From the NCBI GenBank assembly GCA_964597445.1, contig CAZQXO010000007.1, forward strand, positions 1-64,000: 64,000 bases of DNA, given 5' to 3'. Position numbers and translations under genes: made by a program. The first letter of the stretch is position 1, and the number at the start of each line of letters is the position of its first letter. The notes under the pieces are model-generated. The model saw nothing but the letters and a program-made list of their open reading frames with translations. It searched no databases and had not been told where the DNA came from. The DNA comes from UBA10649 sp964597445. GTDB taxonomy: Bacteria; Actinomycetota; Actinomycetes; S36-B12. This document shows, piece after piece, positions 8,307 through 18,053 of the stretch.

Positions 8307-8382
8307 ACGCTGTCGAGAGCCTCGTCGCTTAGCGCCCCTGCCTACCGTGTCATCAGGTCCCGGATCCTCGGAGGTGATGGCG

Positions 8383-8745
8383 ATGACCAGTGAGCGCGCC
8401 GTGCGTGAGCGACAGGCGAGTCAGGCGTGGAAGGAGCTTCCGCAGGGCGGGCGCGGGGCCGTCACCCTTCAGGTTCACTGCGCGGCCGGGCATCACGTCG
8501 CCAAGGTCGCTGACACTGCTCAGGGACGAGTGGTGGTCACCACCCTGCGTTCGCGGTCGCATGGTGATCGCGACCTGCCGGATGCTCCGCACACTCCCGG
8601 TCGATCGCATCAGGTGTTCGATCTGCTGGATGGGGTAGACGACGATGCCATCCCCGCATGGTGCGACTGCGGTCCTCGCGTGCTCTCGCGGGCGGAGCTG
8701 CGCGCGTGGGCGGCGGCGGGGGAGCGTCGCGTGGTCGTGGACTGA
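8383..8745 (+). CDS. Hypothetical actinobacterial protein with conserved Cys/His residues
   Basis: A 120-residue cytoplasmic protein without a named domain. Near the N-terminus is LQVHCAAGHHVAKVADT, in the middle RSRSHGDRDLPDAPH, and at the C-terminus WCDCGPRVLSRAELRAW. The Cys-x3-His-His group and the Cys-x-Cys pair could jointly bind a metal such as zinc (inference). I recall similar unnamed proteins in other actinobacteria with the same SHGDRDLPD and CDCGPR blocks, so it appears to be a real conserved family. GGAGG at 8370-8374 lies 8 bases before this ATG; an in-frame ATG at 8377 is too close to it. Promoter box TACCGT is at 8343-8348. Confidence 0.72.
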   Translation: MTSERAVRERQASQAWKELPQGGRGAVTLQVHCAAGHHVAKVADTAQGRVVVTTLRSRSHGDRDLPDAPHTPGRSHQVFDLLDGVDDDAIPAWCDCGPRVLSRAELRAWAAAGERRVVVD

Positions 8746-8775
8746 CTCCCGACCCCCGTCGGGGGAAGACGCTCG

Positions 8776-9234
8776 CTACTTGTCCTTCCTCGTCGCGTAG
8801 GTGAAGGCGGCGAGCCCGATCACGACGGCGCCCGCCCCGATCCCGATGAGCATGACGTCGTTGGCATCGGTCGAGTCGACGAGCACTCCGAGGAACACGA
8901 CGGCGATGATCGCCACGACGACCCCGATCAGCTTCGCCTTCAGGTCGTCGAGAGACCGGATCTCGAGCCACGGTGGCAGCCGCACTGAGGAGTCCACGAA
9001 CAGTTCGTACAGGCCGTAGCCGATGACGAGGAGGACGGTCGCGAGAAGGAGGGTGTCGATCGCCGTCAGGACGGCGACGACGGACTCCTTTAGGGGAATC
9101 TCGGTGTCGATGATCTTCAGGAAGGACCTGATGATGTCCCAGGTGCCGATGCCCATGAGCAGGAAGGACCCGAGGATGGAGCCCACCGCGGGAACGGCCA
9201 CGACATAACGCGAGAGCTCGATCAGTCGACGCAT
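8776..9234 (-). CDS. UPF0114 (YqhA-like) membrane protein
   Basis: A 152-residue membrane protein with about four helices. The family core is visible as AIDTLLLATVLLVIGYGLYE with the following LFVDSSVRLPPWLEIRSLDDLKAK, then VVVAIIAVVFLGVLV. UPF0114 proteins are small membrane proteins of unknown function. The start is leaderless: TACGGT (complement of 9241-9246) sits 6 bases before the ATG, with no ribosome-binding site. The short gap to the amidohydrolase 66 bases downstream holds nothing else I can identify. Confidence 0.85.
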   Translation of the reverse strand: MRRLIELSRYVVAVPAVGSILGSFLLMGIGTWDIIRSFLKIIDTEIPLKESVVAVLTAIDTLLLATVLLVIGYGLYELFVDSSVRLPPWLEIRSLDDLKAKLIGVVVAIIAVVFLGVLVDSTDANDVMLIGIGAGAVVIGLAAFTYATRKDK

Positions 9235-9300
9235 GCGCGAACCGTAGCGCGGCGTGAGGGCGGGTGCCGATCCTCCGGGGATCCGTCGGGGGACGTGTGC

Positions 9301-11043
9301 CTACCCGCTCCAGGCGACCTGGCCCCCGACGTAGGTCGCCTGGAAGGTAACGTCAGCCCACCCTGACGGATCCGAGTTCCAGGGGTTGCCATCGGCGAGA
9401 CCGAAGTCAGCGGCCTTGCCCACCTCCAGGCTTCCCCGGTCGTCGGCGTGAATCTGCCATGCGGCGTTCGTCGTGATGGCGGCCAGTGCCTGCTCGGGAG
9501 TCGCGCACTCCGTGGCATTGAGCACCTGCCCGTCGGCCTTGGTCTGACGCAGCACCGCGGTCCTGGCACTCAGCAGCGGATGGACTGCCGTCACGTTGTA
9601 GTCCGAGTGAAGCGACGGGCGCAGGCCGGCCTTGTAGGCCGATGCGACGCGGTCCAGGCGTCCGGCCCGCGCAGGTCCCAGGATGGTGTCGCGGAAGGCG
9701 GCGCCCCAGTAGTAGACGTGGTTCATCAGGAAGCTCGGAGACAGGCCTGCTGCGGCGATGCGCGCGAGTTGATCATCGGTCGTGAACGAGCAGTGCTCGA
9801 GGCGATGCCGCAGATCCGTGTCGCCGTAGGACGGCAGGAGCTCCTCGTAGGCCTCGAGAACGAACTCGACCGCGGCATCACCGTTGGTGTGCACCATGAT
9901 CTGCCACCCGTCATCGAGACCGGCACGCAAGGCCACGCGCAGGGACTCTGGCGTGTAGTCCGCCTTGCCGCCGTTGTCCTCGCCCAGGTAGGGCTGCAGG
10001 AAGTAGCCGGAGCGACCCTGATTCGATCCGTCGGACACGACCTTCCAGGCGTCGGCGCGGAGCATCTCGTCACCGCTGAAGGGCGTGACGCCGGCGGCCT
10101 TCCACTGAGCCGCCACCTGGGTCGGAGTCAGCCCGGGCAGCACGGCGAACTGTGCGGTGGACACGCGCACGGGGAATCGGGCCTGGCCGTTGAGCTGGTG
10201 CAGGAGGGCCAGCTCCTTGGGTCCGGCCAGTGCACCCGTGGCCGCCTCGCGCACCGACGTCACCCCCTGGGCTGCGCAGGCCGTGAGGATCTCGCGGATG
10301 TAGCGCGCCACGTCGGTCATGTTCGGCTGGGGCAGGCCCTTGAGGATGAGCTGCTCCGCCGGGGGCTCGCCCACGACGCCGGTCATCTTCCCGTCAGCGC
10401 GCTCGAAGGTGCCGCCCGGCGGATCTGGAGTCTCGTCGGTGATGCCTGCGGCGGCGAACATCGCGCTGTTCACGTACATGAAGTGCCCGGAGGCATTCCA
10501 GACCAGCACAGGATTGCTCGGTGCGAGCTGATCGAGCATGGTGCGTGTGAGCACCGGTTCCCCGGGATACAGGCTGGGATCGAAGTTCTTGAAGCAGACA
10601 GGTGTGCCCTGGGGCGCCTTGGCGACTGCCGCCTTGATCGCTGCAGTGACGTCATCGAGGGTCGGGCACGAGTCGTGGGCCAGGTCCACGTCGGGGTAGT
10701 TGAGCAATGACGTCCAGATGTGCATGTGGGGATCGATGAGCCCGGGGAGGATGAACCCGCCGGGCTTGAGCGTGGTGGTGGACGAGGTGACCAGGCCCTC
10801 GACGTCGGCCTGCGACCCGATCCCGATGATCACCCCGCCGGAGATCGCCATGGCCTCGGCCGTCGGCATGGCCGGGTTGTTCGTGACGATGTCGCCGATG
10901 ACGACGACGTCTGCCGTGGATCCTGATGGATTCCCCTTGGCATGGTGCGCGGGAGAGATGGACTCCGAGACTCCCGCGAGTGCAGGGCCGACGTGGGCGG
11001 CGGCCAAACCCTTGGGATTGCAGCAGGATGTGGACGAGAACAT
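9301..11043 (-). CDS. Amidohydrolase family protein (YtcJ-like, amidohydrolase_3)
   Basis: A 580-residue metal-dependent hydrolase of the YtcJ type. The TIM-barrel metal sites are visible as DPHMHIW (HxH), MVHTNGDAA, RHRLEHCSFT and PSLHSDYNVT, flanked by the N- and C-terminal beta-sandwich parts (GDIVTNNPAMPTAEAMAI and GKAADFGLADGNPW). The substrate, an amide or cyclic amide, is unknown. I chose the ATG at 11043 because GAGGGGG precedes it by about 5 bases; the open frame continues upstream without support. The first 30 residues (with CCNPKG) precede the family domain and are not a clear signal peptide. It is divergent from the DUF3291 unit. Confidence 0.9.
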   Translation of the reverse strand: MFSSTSCCNPKGLAAAHVGPALAGVSESISPAHHAKGNPSGSTADVVVIGDIVTNNPAMPTAEAMAISGGVIIGIGSQADVEGLVTSSTTTLKPGGFILPGLIDPHMHIWTSLLNYPDVDLAHDSCPTLDDVTAAIKAAVAKAPQGTPVCFKNFDPSLYPGEPVLTRTMLDQLAPSNPVLVWNASGHFMYVNSAMFAAAGITDETPDPPGGTFERADGKMTGVVGEPPAEQLILKGLPQPNMTDVARYIREILTACAAQGVTSVREAATGALAGPKELALLHQLNGQARFPVRVSTAQFAVLPGLTPTQVAAQWKAAGVTPFSGDEMLRADAWKVVSDGSNQGRSGYFLQPYLGEDNGGKADYTPESLRVALRAGLDDGWQIMVHTNGDAAVEFVLEAYEELLPSYGDTDLRHRLEHCSFTTDDQLARIAAAGLSPSFLMNHVYYWGAAFRDTILGPARAGRLDRVASAYKAGLRPSLHSDYNVTAVHPLLSARTAVLRQTKADGQVLNATECATPEQALAAITTNAAWQIHADDRGSLEVGKAADFGLADGNPWNSDPSGWADVTFQATYVGGQVAWSG

Positions 11044-11189
11044 GTGGGCCCCCTCGCTCGACTTACGTGTCTCGGAGATTAGTGCCTGATGCCGGGGAGG
11101 ACACCCCCAAGGGTGAATCGCAGCGATCGCGCATGACGAGGCGAGGGCGGATCCTCCACGGTGGCAGGCGATGTTGCTACCTTGCGCCG

Positions 11190-11240
11190 ATGCGCTCTCG
11201 ACCCTCCGACGGCCGACGACAGTCATGGGTTCGATCATGA
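11190..11240 (+). CDS. Possible 16-residue leaderless leader peptide upstream of the DUF3291 gene
   Basis: A TACCTT box at 11178-11183 is followed after exactly 6 bases by an ATG that opens a 16-codon frame, MRSRPSDGRRQSWVRS. Its TGA (11238-11240) overlaps the ATG of the DUF3291 gene as ATGA. The spacing matches the leaderless genes of this window, and no ribosome-binding site precedes the DUF3291 start, so the peptide could deliver ribosomes to it by termination-reinitiation. The arginine-rich composition is noteworthy. This is an inference from layout; the peptide itself may have no function. Confidence 0.45.
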   Translation: MRSRPSDGRRQSWVRS

Positions 11241-11713
11241 GCGACTCTCGCGGCTGGGATCTCGCACAAGTCAACATCGCCCGACTCAGGGAACCCCTGG
11301 ACTCGGCTGCGCTGGCCGACTTCGTCGCCGCGCTCGATCCGGTGAACGCCGAGGCCGAGGCTGCGCCGGGATTCCTCTGGCGGCTGCAGGCGGACGACGG
11401 CAATGCCACGTCCATCCGTGCCTTCGAGTGGGATGAGAGGGGTACGGCGGGTGTCATCGTCAATCTCTCGACGTGGTCGTCGCCGGGGGACCTTCGGGCG
11501 TTCGTGTACTCCGGTCTCCATCGCGAGGTCCTGCGCAGGCGACGGGAGTGGTTCCATCACGTGGCCGAGGGCATGACGGCACTGTGGTGGGTGCCCGCGG
11601 GCCATCGGCCGACCACGGACGAGGCTGAGGACGCGATCCGCTCACTGCGAGAGCACGGTCCGACCGCAGCCGCCTTCGGGCTCGACGATGCGTGGTCCGC
11701 GCCCGACAGGTGA
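11237..11713 (+). CDS. DUF3291 family protein
   Basis: A 158-residue protein matching DUF3291: DLAQVNIARLREPLDSAALA, FVAALDPVNAEAEAAPGFLW with RLQADDGNATSIRAFEWD, then VNLSTWSSPGDLRAFVYSGL, HREVLRRRREWFHH and ALWWVPAGHRPTTDEAEDAI. The family adopts an antibiotic-biosynthesis-monooxygenase-like fold and its role is unknown. The ATG at 11237 is preferred because it overlaps the stop of the short upstream frame and because family proteins begin close to DLAQVN. An in-frame ATG at 11225 is the alternative. No Shine-Dalgarno sequence is visible for either. Confidence 0.85.
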   Translation: MSDSRGWDLAQVNIARLREPLDSAALADFVAALDPVNAEAEAAPGFLWRLQADDGNATSIRAFEWDERGTAGVIVNLSTWSSPGDLRAFVYSGLHREVLRRRREWFHHVAEGMTALWWVPAGHRPTTDEAEDAIRSLREHGPTAAAFGLDDAWSAPDR

Positions 11714-11778
11714 TCCGGAAGAGAATCCCCACGAGCACCCGGGATGTCCGCCATCACCTCCCGGCATGACAATGAGGG

Positions 11779-13812
<2,034 letters not shown>

Positions 13813-13854
13813 CCTGAGGCTGACGGCTCATCCGAGCCGCAGGCGGGAGCGACG

Positions 13855-14616
13855 GTGGGCCTCAGTGACCTCGTGTACGGGGTCTACGAGCGTCGGCTCT
13901 ACCAGCAGATCCCGCCCGAGCGTCGGCCCTGCCACATCGGCGTCATCCTGGACGGCAACCGTCGGTGGGCGAGCGTCCAGGGCACGACGTCATCAGACGG
14001 CCATCGGGCCGGTGCCGCGAAGATCGTCGAGTTCCTCGGCTGGTGCGATGACGCCGGAGTCGAGGTCGTCACGCTGTGGCTGCTCTCGACCGACAACCTG
14101 AACCGTCCACCCGCCGAGCTCGACGCCCTGCTGGGGATCATCGAGGACACCGTGAACGGGCTCGTCGGCCAGGGGCGCTGGCGCCTGCACCCGGTCGGTG
14201 CTCTCGATCTCCTGCCGGCGCGCACGGCCCGCCTGCTCAAGGAGGCCGAGGAGAGCACCGCCGACATCGACGGGTCACTCGTCAACGTGGCTGTCGGGTA
14301 CGGCGGGCGCCGCGAGGTCGTCGACGCGGTGCGCTCGCTCCTCCAGGAGCACGCATCGCAGGGCACGTCACTCGACGAGCTGGCCCAGCTCCTCGAGCCG
14401 GATCACATCGCCGAGCACCTCTACACCAAGGGCCAGCCGGATCCGGACCTCGTCATCCGGACCTCCGGTGAGCAGCGGCTCTCCGGCTTCCTCATGTGGC
14501 AGAGCGCCCACTCGGAGTTCTACTTCTGCGAGGCGTACTGGCCGGACTTCCGGCACGTCGACTTCCTCCGGGCGCTTCGGGCCTACGCCGAGCGGGAGCG
14601 GCGGTTCGGCTCCTAG
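13855..14616 (+). CDS. uppS: Isoprenyl (cis-prenyl) transferase, UppS family
   Basis: A 253-residue cis-prenyltransferase that condenses isopentenyl diphosphate onto an allylic diphosphate for the lipid carrier of cell-wall synthesis. Catalytic Asp33 sits in GVILDGNRRWA; TLWLLSTDNLNRP, NVAVGYGGRREVVDAV, DLVIRTSGEQRLSGFLMWQS and YFCEAYWPDFRHVDFLRAL follow the family order. The N-terminal GLSDLVYGVYERRLYQQIP resembles the actinobacterial short-chain (Z,E-farnesyl diphosphate) synthase subtype. Product length cannot be settled by eye. A TAGCCT box is at 13810-13815 and GGGAG precedes the GTG start, so this gene has a leader. Confidence 0.93.
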   Translation: MGLSDLVYGVYERRLYQQIPPERRPCHIGVILDGNRRWASVQGTTSSDGHRAGAAKIVEFLGWCDDAGVEVVTLWLLSTDNLNRPPAELDALLGIIEDTVNGLVGQGRWRLHPVGALDLLPARTARLLKEAEESTADIDGSLVNVAVGYGGRREVVDAVRSLLQEHASQGTSLDELAQLLEPDHIAEHLYTKGQPDPDLVIRTSGEQRLSGFLMWQSAHSEFYFCEAYWPDFRHVDFLRALRAYAERERRFGS

Positions 14617-14623
14617 CCCGTCG

Positions 14624-15055
14624 TCATCCGACGGTCAGCACTCCCCGGCGAAGATCCGACTTCACATCGAAGAGCCCGCGGGTCGCCGGGCCGAGGACCA
14701 GAGCGCCGGTCGACGTGAACTCCGAGCCGTGGGCCGGGCAGATCCAGCCTTCCGGGTCCCGTACGACGGTGGCCCCCTGATGCGGGCAGACGAGGGAGAG
14801 CGCTCGGTAGCCGCCGGCCGTCCGTGCCACGGCGACGGGGCGCCCCTGCACCGTGCCGACGCGAACCGCGCCACCGACCTGCTGCAGTTCAGGAATGCGC
14901 CGCACCTGGACAGCGAGGCGACCGTCGGGCAGTCGGCGCACCGTCGACTCGGCGGCGGCGGGCAGGGCCACCGCCGCCGAGGCGGCCAGTCCGAGAGCGG
15001 CGCACGCGCCGGTCAGGACCGCTCGTCGCGTCAGTCCCTCACCCGCGCCGCTCAT
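14624..15055 (-). CDS. Tat-exported Rieske [2Fe-2S] protein
   Basis: A 143-residue exported iron-sulfur protein. The twin-arginine signal LTRRAVLTGACAALGLAASA at the N-terminus is followed by a small Rieske domain whose cluster ligands are CPHQGATV and CPAHGSEF. It lacks the extra disulfide insert of cytochrome bc1 Rieske proteins and resembles the ubiquinol-cytochrome c reductase iron-sulfur-like Tat proteins common in actinobacteria. It probably acts as a small extracytoplasmic electron carrier; the partner is unknown. The ATG overlaps the stop of the upstream secreted-protein gene (ATGA). Confidence 0.9.
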   Translation of the reverse strand: MSGAGEGLTRRAVLTGACAALGLAASAAVALPAAAESTVRRLPDGRLAVQVRRIPELQQVGGAVRVGTVQGRPVAVARTAGGYRALSLVCPHQGATVVRDPEGWICPAHGSEFTSTGALVLGPATRGLFDVKSDLRRGVLTVG

Positions 15056-15645
15056 CCCCGACCCTGCAGCGTCACGTCGGCGGTGGCGAAGAGCGTGCCG
15101 TCCGGCAGTGACCCGGCGGGGAGCCCGAGGCCGGACTCGACCACCGCACCGACACCCGGAGCCACCACGAGTCGTGCACCCGAGATGGTTGTCACGCCGT
15201 CCTTCGTGGACGTCTTCACCTGTGCGGCGTTCGGGATCCGGAACACGGTGGTCGCCTTGCTGGCATTGCCGACGGACGCGCGGACGACACCGGAGCGCAG
15301 ATCGATGATCGGGTTGCGCAGCTCCACCTGGCGATCGCCGGCGGTGTTGAACAGGACGAGCGTGCTGCCCTGGTGCTTGACCGTGGGCGAGCTGCCGGTG
15401 ACGGGCACGTGGAACACGACCTGGCCGTTGGATGCCGCGATCGAGTCGCCCATGACGCCGCTGGTCGCGCCGCCCCGGGCGTACAGGACGACCCCGGCGG
15501 TCTCGAGGGCCGATGCCAGACCGGGGGCCGTCTTGATGTGGGTCATGCTCGATCCGGATCCGGAGTCGGCGAGGGCCGTTCCGGTCGAGGTGAGGGCCGT
15601 GAGTCCGAGGACGAGCCCGGTGATGATCGAGGCAGAGCGGCGCAT
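15052..15645 (-). CDS. Secreted beta-rich protein of unknown function
   Basis: A 197-residue protein with a Sec signal peptide (MRRSASIITGLVLGLTALTS, cleavage near ALA-DS). The mature part is rich in Val, Gly and Thr and looks all-beta: AGVVLYARGGATSGV, GQVVFHVPVTGSSPTV, STLVLFNTAGDRQVELRNPI, IDLRSGVVRASVG, FRIPNAAQV and SLPDGTLFATADVTL. The pattern resembles single-domain extracellular proteins of actinobacteria with no assigned reaction. No lipobox or sortase signal is present. GGAG lies 5 bases before the ATG. It is coupled to the Tat-Rieske gene, hinting at a shared extracytoplasmic role. Confidence 0.75.
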   Translation of the reverse strand: MRRSASIITGLVLGLTALTSTGTALADSGSGSSMTHIKTAPGLASALETAGVVLYARGGATSGVMGDSIAASNGQVVFHVPVTGSSPTVKHQGSTLVLFNTAGDRQVELRNPIIDLRSGVVRASVGNASKATTVFRIPNAAQVKTSTKDGVTTISGARLVVAPGVGAVVESGLGLPAGSLPDGTLFATADVTLQGRG

Positions 15646-15877
15646 GGGTTCTCCAGGGTCGAGTCGTCGAGGGATTGGGGCGTCCCGATTCGAGGGTGAG
15701 CCATGAATCCGGATTCCGCAAACCGGGTGAGGGGCGGTCAGGTGGCGACCGCGTGAACGTCGGCGTGGCGTCGGGCAACCCCGGTTCGGGCGTCCTAGCG
15801 TCATGGCCAACGACCGGGGCGCCTGCCGCGGTCGACCGCACCGGGTCACCGGGCTGGTGGCCCCTCAGGGAGGTCAC

Positions 15878-17194
15878 GTGCCCACTGCCCGCTCGCAGGG
15901 ATCGAACCGCCGCACCTACGTCCTGGACACCTCTGTCCTGCTGTCCGATCCGCGAGCACTGCTCCGCTTCGACGAGCACGACGTCGTCATCCCGATCGTC
16001 GTCGTGACGGAGCTGGAGGCCAAGCGCAGCCACCCCGAGCTCGGCTACTTCGCGCGTCAGGCGCTGCGACTGCTCGACGACCTGCGCGTCCAGAACGGCC
16101 GGCTCGACGAGCCGATGCTGGTGGGCGAGGCCGGTGGCACGGTGCGCGTGGAACTGAACCACACCGACGTCTCCGTCCTCCCGAGCGGACTCCAGCTGGG
16201 CGACAACGACACCCGCATCCTCGCCGTCGCGCGGAACCTGCAGGCCGAGGGCCACGGTGTCGTCCTGGTGAGCAAGGACCTCCCGATGCGGGTCAAGGCC
16301 TCCTCGGTCGGGCTGACGGCGGAGGAGTATCGGGCGGAGCTGGTCGTGGAGACCGGCTACACCGGCATGGCGGAGCTGGATGTCTCGGTGTCGGACGTGG
16401 ACCGTCTCTACGAGGAGCAGGTCGTCGAGATCGAGGCCGCAGCCGACCTTCCGTGCCACACCGGTGTCGTCCTCCTGTCGGATCGGGGGAGCGCACTGGG
16501 TCGGGTGACCTCGGACAAGCGGGTGCGCCTGGTGCGCGGTGATCGCGAGGCGTTCGGGATCCACGGGCGCAGCGCCGAGCAGCGCATCGCACTCGACATC
16601 CTCCTGGACCCGGAGATCGGCATCGTCTCGCTTGGCGGCCGTGCAGGCACGGGCAAGAGCGCCCTGGCCCTGTGCGCCGGGCTCGAGGCTGTCCTCGAGC
16701 GTCGCCAGCATCGCAAGGTGATCGTGTTCCGGCCCCTCTTCGCTGTCGGGGGGCAGGAGCTCGGCTACCTCCCGGGCACGGAGGCGGAGAAGATGTCGCC
16801 GTGGGGTCAGGCCGTGTTCGACACCCTCGGCGCGGTGACCACCCAGGAGGTCGTCGAGGAGATCGTCGACCGCGGAATGCTCGAGGTCCTGCCGCTGACC
16901 CACATCCGCGGACGTTCCCTGCACGACGCGTTCGTGATCGTCGACGAGGCCCAGTCCCTCGAGCGCAACGTCCTGCTCACCGTGCTCTCGCGCGTGGGCC
17001 GCGATAGCCGGGTCGTCCTCACCCACGATGTCGCCCAGCGCGACAACCTCCGGGTGGGACGGCACGACGGGGTCGTCGCGGTCGTCGAGAAGCTCAAGGG
17101 CCACCCGCTCTTCGCGCACGTGACCCTGACCCGCTCGGAGCGGTCCCCGATCGCGGCCCTGGTGACCGAGATGCTCGAGGACATTCAGGTCTGA
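15878..17194 (+). CDS. PIN domain-PhoH-type ATPase
   Basis: A 438-residue fusion of an N-terminal PIN nuclease domain and a C-terminal PhoH ATPase, a combination known from mycobacterial PhoH2-type RNA helicase/RNase proteins. The PIN domain begins RRTYVLDTSVLLSDP (Asp17) and has VVVTELEAKR and GDNDTRILAVA acidic sites. Walker A GGRAGTGKS is at about 253-261, with HIRGRSLHDAFVIVDEAQSL as Walker B. Start: GTG at 15878 with GGGAGG about 5 bases upstream; an in-frame ATG at 15803 overlaps the TAGCGT box at 15799-15804 and is rejected. It probably degrades or remodels RNA. Confidence 0.93.
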   Translation: MPTARSQGSNRRTYVLDTSVLLSDPRALLRFDEHDVVIPIVVVTELEAKRSHPELGYFARQALRLLDDLRVQNGRLDEPMLVGEAGGTVRVELNHTDVSVLPSGLQLGDNDTRILAVARNLQAEGHGVVLVSKDLPMRVKASSVGLTAEEYRAELVVETGYTGMAELDVSVSDVDRLYEEQVVEIEAAADLPCHTGVVLLSDRGSALGRVTSDKRVRLVRGDREAFGIHGRSAEQRIALDILLDPEIGIVSLGGRAGTGKSALALCAGLEAVLERRQHRKVIVFRPLFAVGGQELGYLPGTEAEKMSPWGQAVFDTLGAVTTQEVVEEIVDRGMLEVLPLTHIRGRSLHDAFVIVDEAQSLERNVLLTVLSRVGRDSRVVLTHDVAQRDNLRVGRHDGVVAVVEKLKGHPLFAHVTLTRSERSPIAALVTEMLEDIQV

Positions 17195-17210
17195 CCCCTG
17201 TGGATGACTA

Positions 17211-17226
17211 TGTGATGGTCATCACA
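17211..17226. promoter_or_regulatory. CRP/GlxR-type operator
   Basis: TGTGATGGTCATCACA is an exact match to the TGTGA-N6-TCACA consensus of cAMP receptor proteins and the actinobacterial Crp/GlxR family, and its arms TGTGATG/CATCACA are perfectly inverted. It sits 16 bases after the phoH stop and about 200 bases before the secreted transglycosylase-like gene. That is far for simple activation, but within the long leader of the next gene's intergenic region. Confidence 0.7.
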
Positions 17227-17426
17227 CACCTATGGCAGCCTTCCCTCATGGCCCTGTGAGCCGTGGTGCTGGTGTCCGATTTATCGGATATCTCCTGTGA
17301 CATGGGCCACCCCGGTCCGGCGTGACAATCCTGTGATTCTTGGGCAGCGTAGGAACCCGGTCGGGCCCGCGTGGGCGCCGATCGCACCAGCCGAGTGAGT
17401 CGGACCAGACCGTCGAAGGGTCGTGC

Positions 17427-18053
17427 ATGAGGTCGAGAGTGGGAGCCGTCGCCGCCCTGGCGCTGGCACTTCCGCTTCTCCTGGCTCCTGCTGTCGCCCA
17501 GGCGGACGAGGTCTTCTACCCCGCAGGCCAGGAGCCCCCCGCGGCCCCGGTCGAGAGGCCCAAGGCCGAGCGGCCGGCACCCGCGAACTCCGCGCCGGAC
17601 GCCCCCACGCCGGGCGACGCCGACACCGATCGGACGGGCGGCGCGGACCTCTCCTCGATGAACGATCGCGAGCGGGAGGCGGCGCATGCCCGCGGCAGCC
17701 GCATGGCGATCGACCTGATGGGCTGGCAGCCCAGCCTGTACCAGGGCAAGTGGTTCATGCCCCGGAAGGAGGATGTGCGCCGCTGCATCCTCGATCGCGA
17801 GAGCAACTTCAACTACCGGGCCACGAGTGGGGTCTACCACGGTGCGTACCAGATGAGCGCGGCCCTGGGCCGCGGTGCGACCTGGATGATGCAGCCGGAG
17901 GTCCGCCGCGAGATGGGCGAGGAGGGCGTCGCCATCCTCGAGACCCTGCGCAAGCTCACGCCGAACAGGTGGAACCGCTACTGGCAGGATCGCGCCTTCT
18001 GGACGATCTGGCGTGAGGGTGAAGGCGCCCGCCACTGGCACGGCGGCTGCTAG
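17427..18053 (+). CDS. Secreted transglycosylase-like (lysozyme-fold) protein
   Basis: A 208-residue exported protein. A Sec signal (MRSRVGAVAALALALPLLLA, cleavage near AQA-DE) is followed by a Pro/Ala/Asp-rich linker to about residue 70. A lysozyme-fold domain comes next, with CILDRESNFNYRATSGVYHG, AYQMSAALGRGATWM and AFWTIWREGEG. Glu125 in DRES is the likely catalytic acid, as in resuscitation-promoting-factor and transglycosylase-like domains. It probably cleaves peptidoglycan glycan strands. The 230-base upstream region carries the CRP-type site and a TCCGAT-TT-ATCGGA dyad (17277-17290). GAAGGG precedes the ATG. The stop overlaps the fumarase stop by 4 bases. Confidence 0.85.
   Translation: MRSRVGAVAALALALPLLLAPAVAQADEVFYPAGQEPPAAPVERPKAERPAPANSAPDAPTPGDADTDRTGGADLSSMNDREREAAHARGSRMAIDLMGWQPSLYQGKWFMPRKEDVRRCILDRESNFNYRATSGVYHGAYQMSAALGRGATWMMQPEVRREMGEEGVAILETLRKLTPNRWNRYWQDRAFWTIWREGEGARHWHGGC

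Noticed and set aside
9448..10710. A 420-codon plus-strand frame inside the amidohydrolase gene
   Set aside because: The translation is low-complexity and has no family motif, whereas the opposite strand encodes all metal-binding motifs of a YtcJ-type hydrolase.
14624..17119. An 831-codon open frame on the minus strand across the phoH-like gene
   Set aside because: It is antisense to the PIN-PhoH gene, whose motifs are clear. Only its last 143 codons (the Rieske protein) match a protein family; the rest is a high-GC shadow frame.
17227..17426. A c-di-AMP (ydaO-type) riboswitch before the secreted wall-hydrolase-like gene
   Set aside because: Such riboswitches often precede wall-hydrolase genes in actinobacteria, but I could not find the conserved core sequence or a consistent set of helices here.
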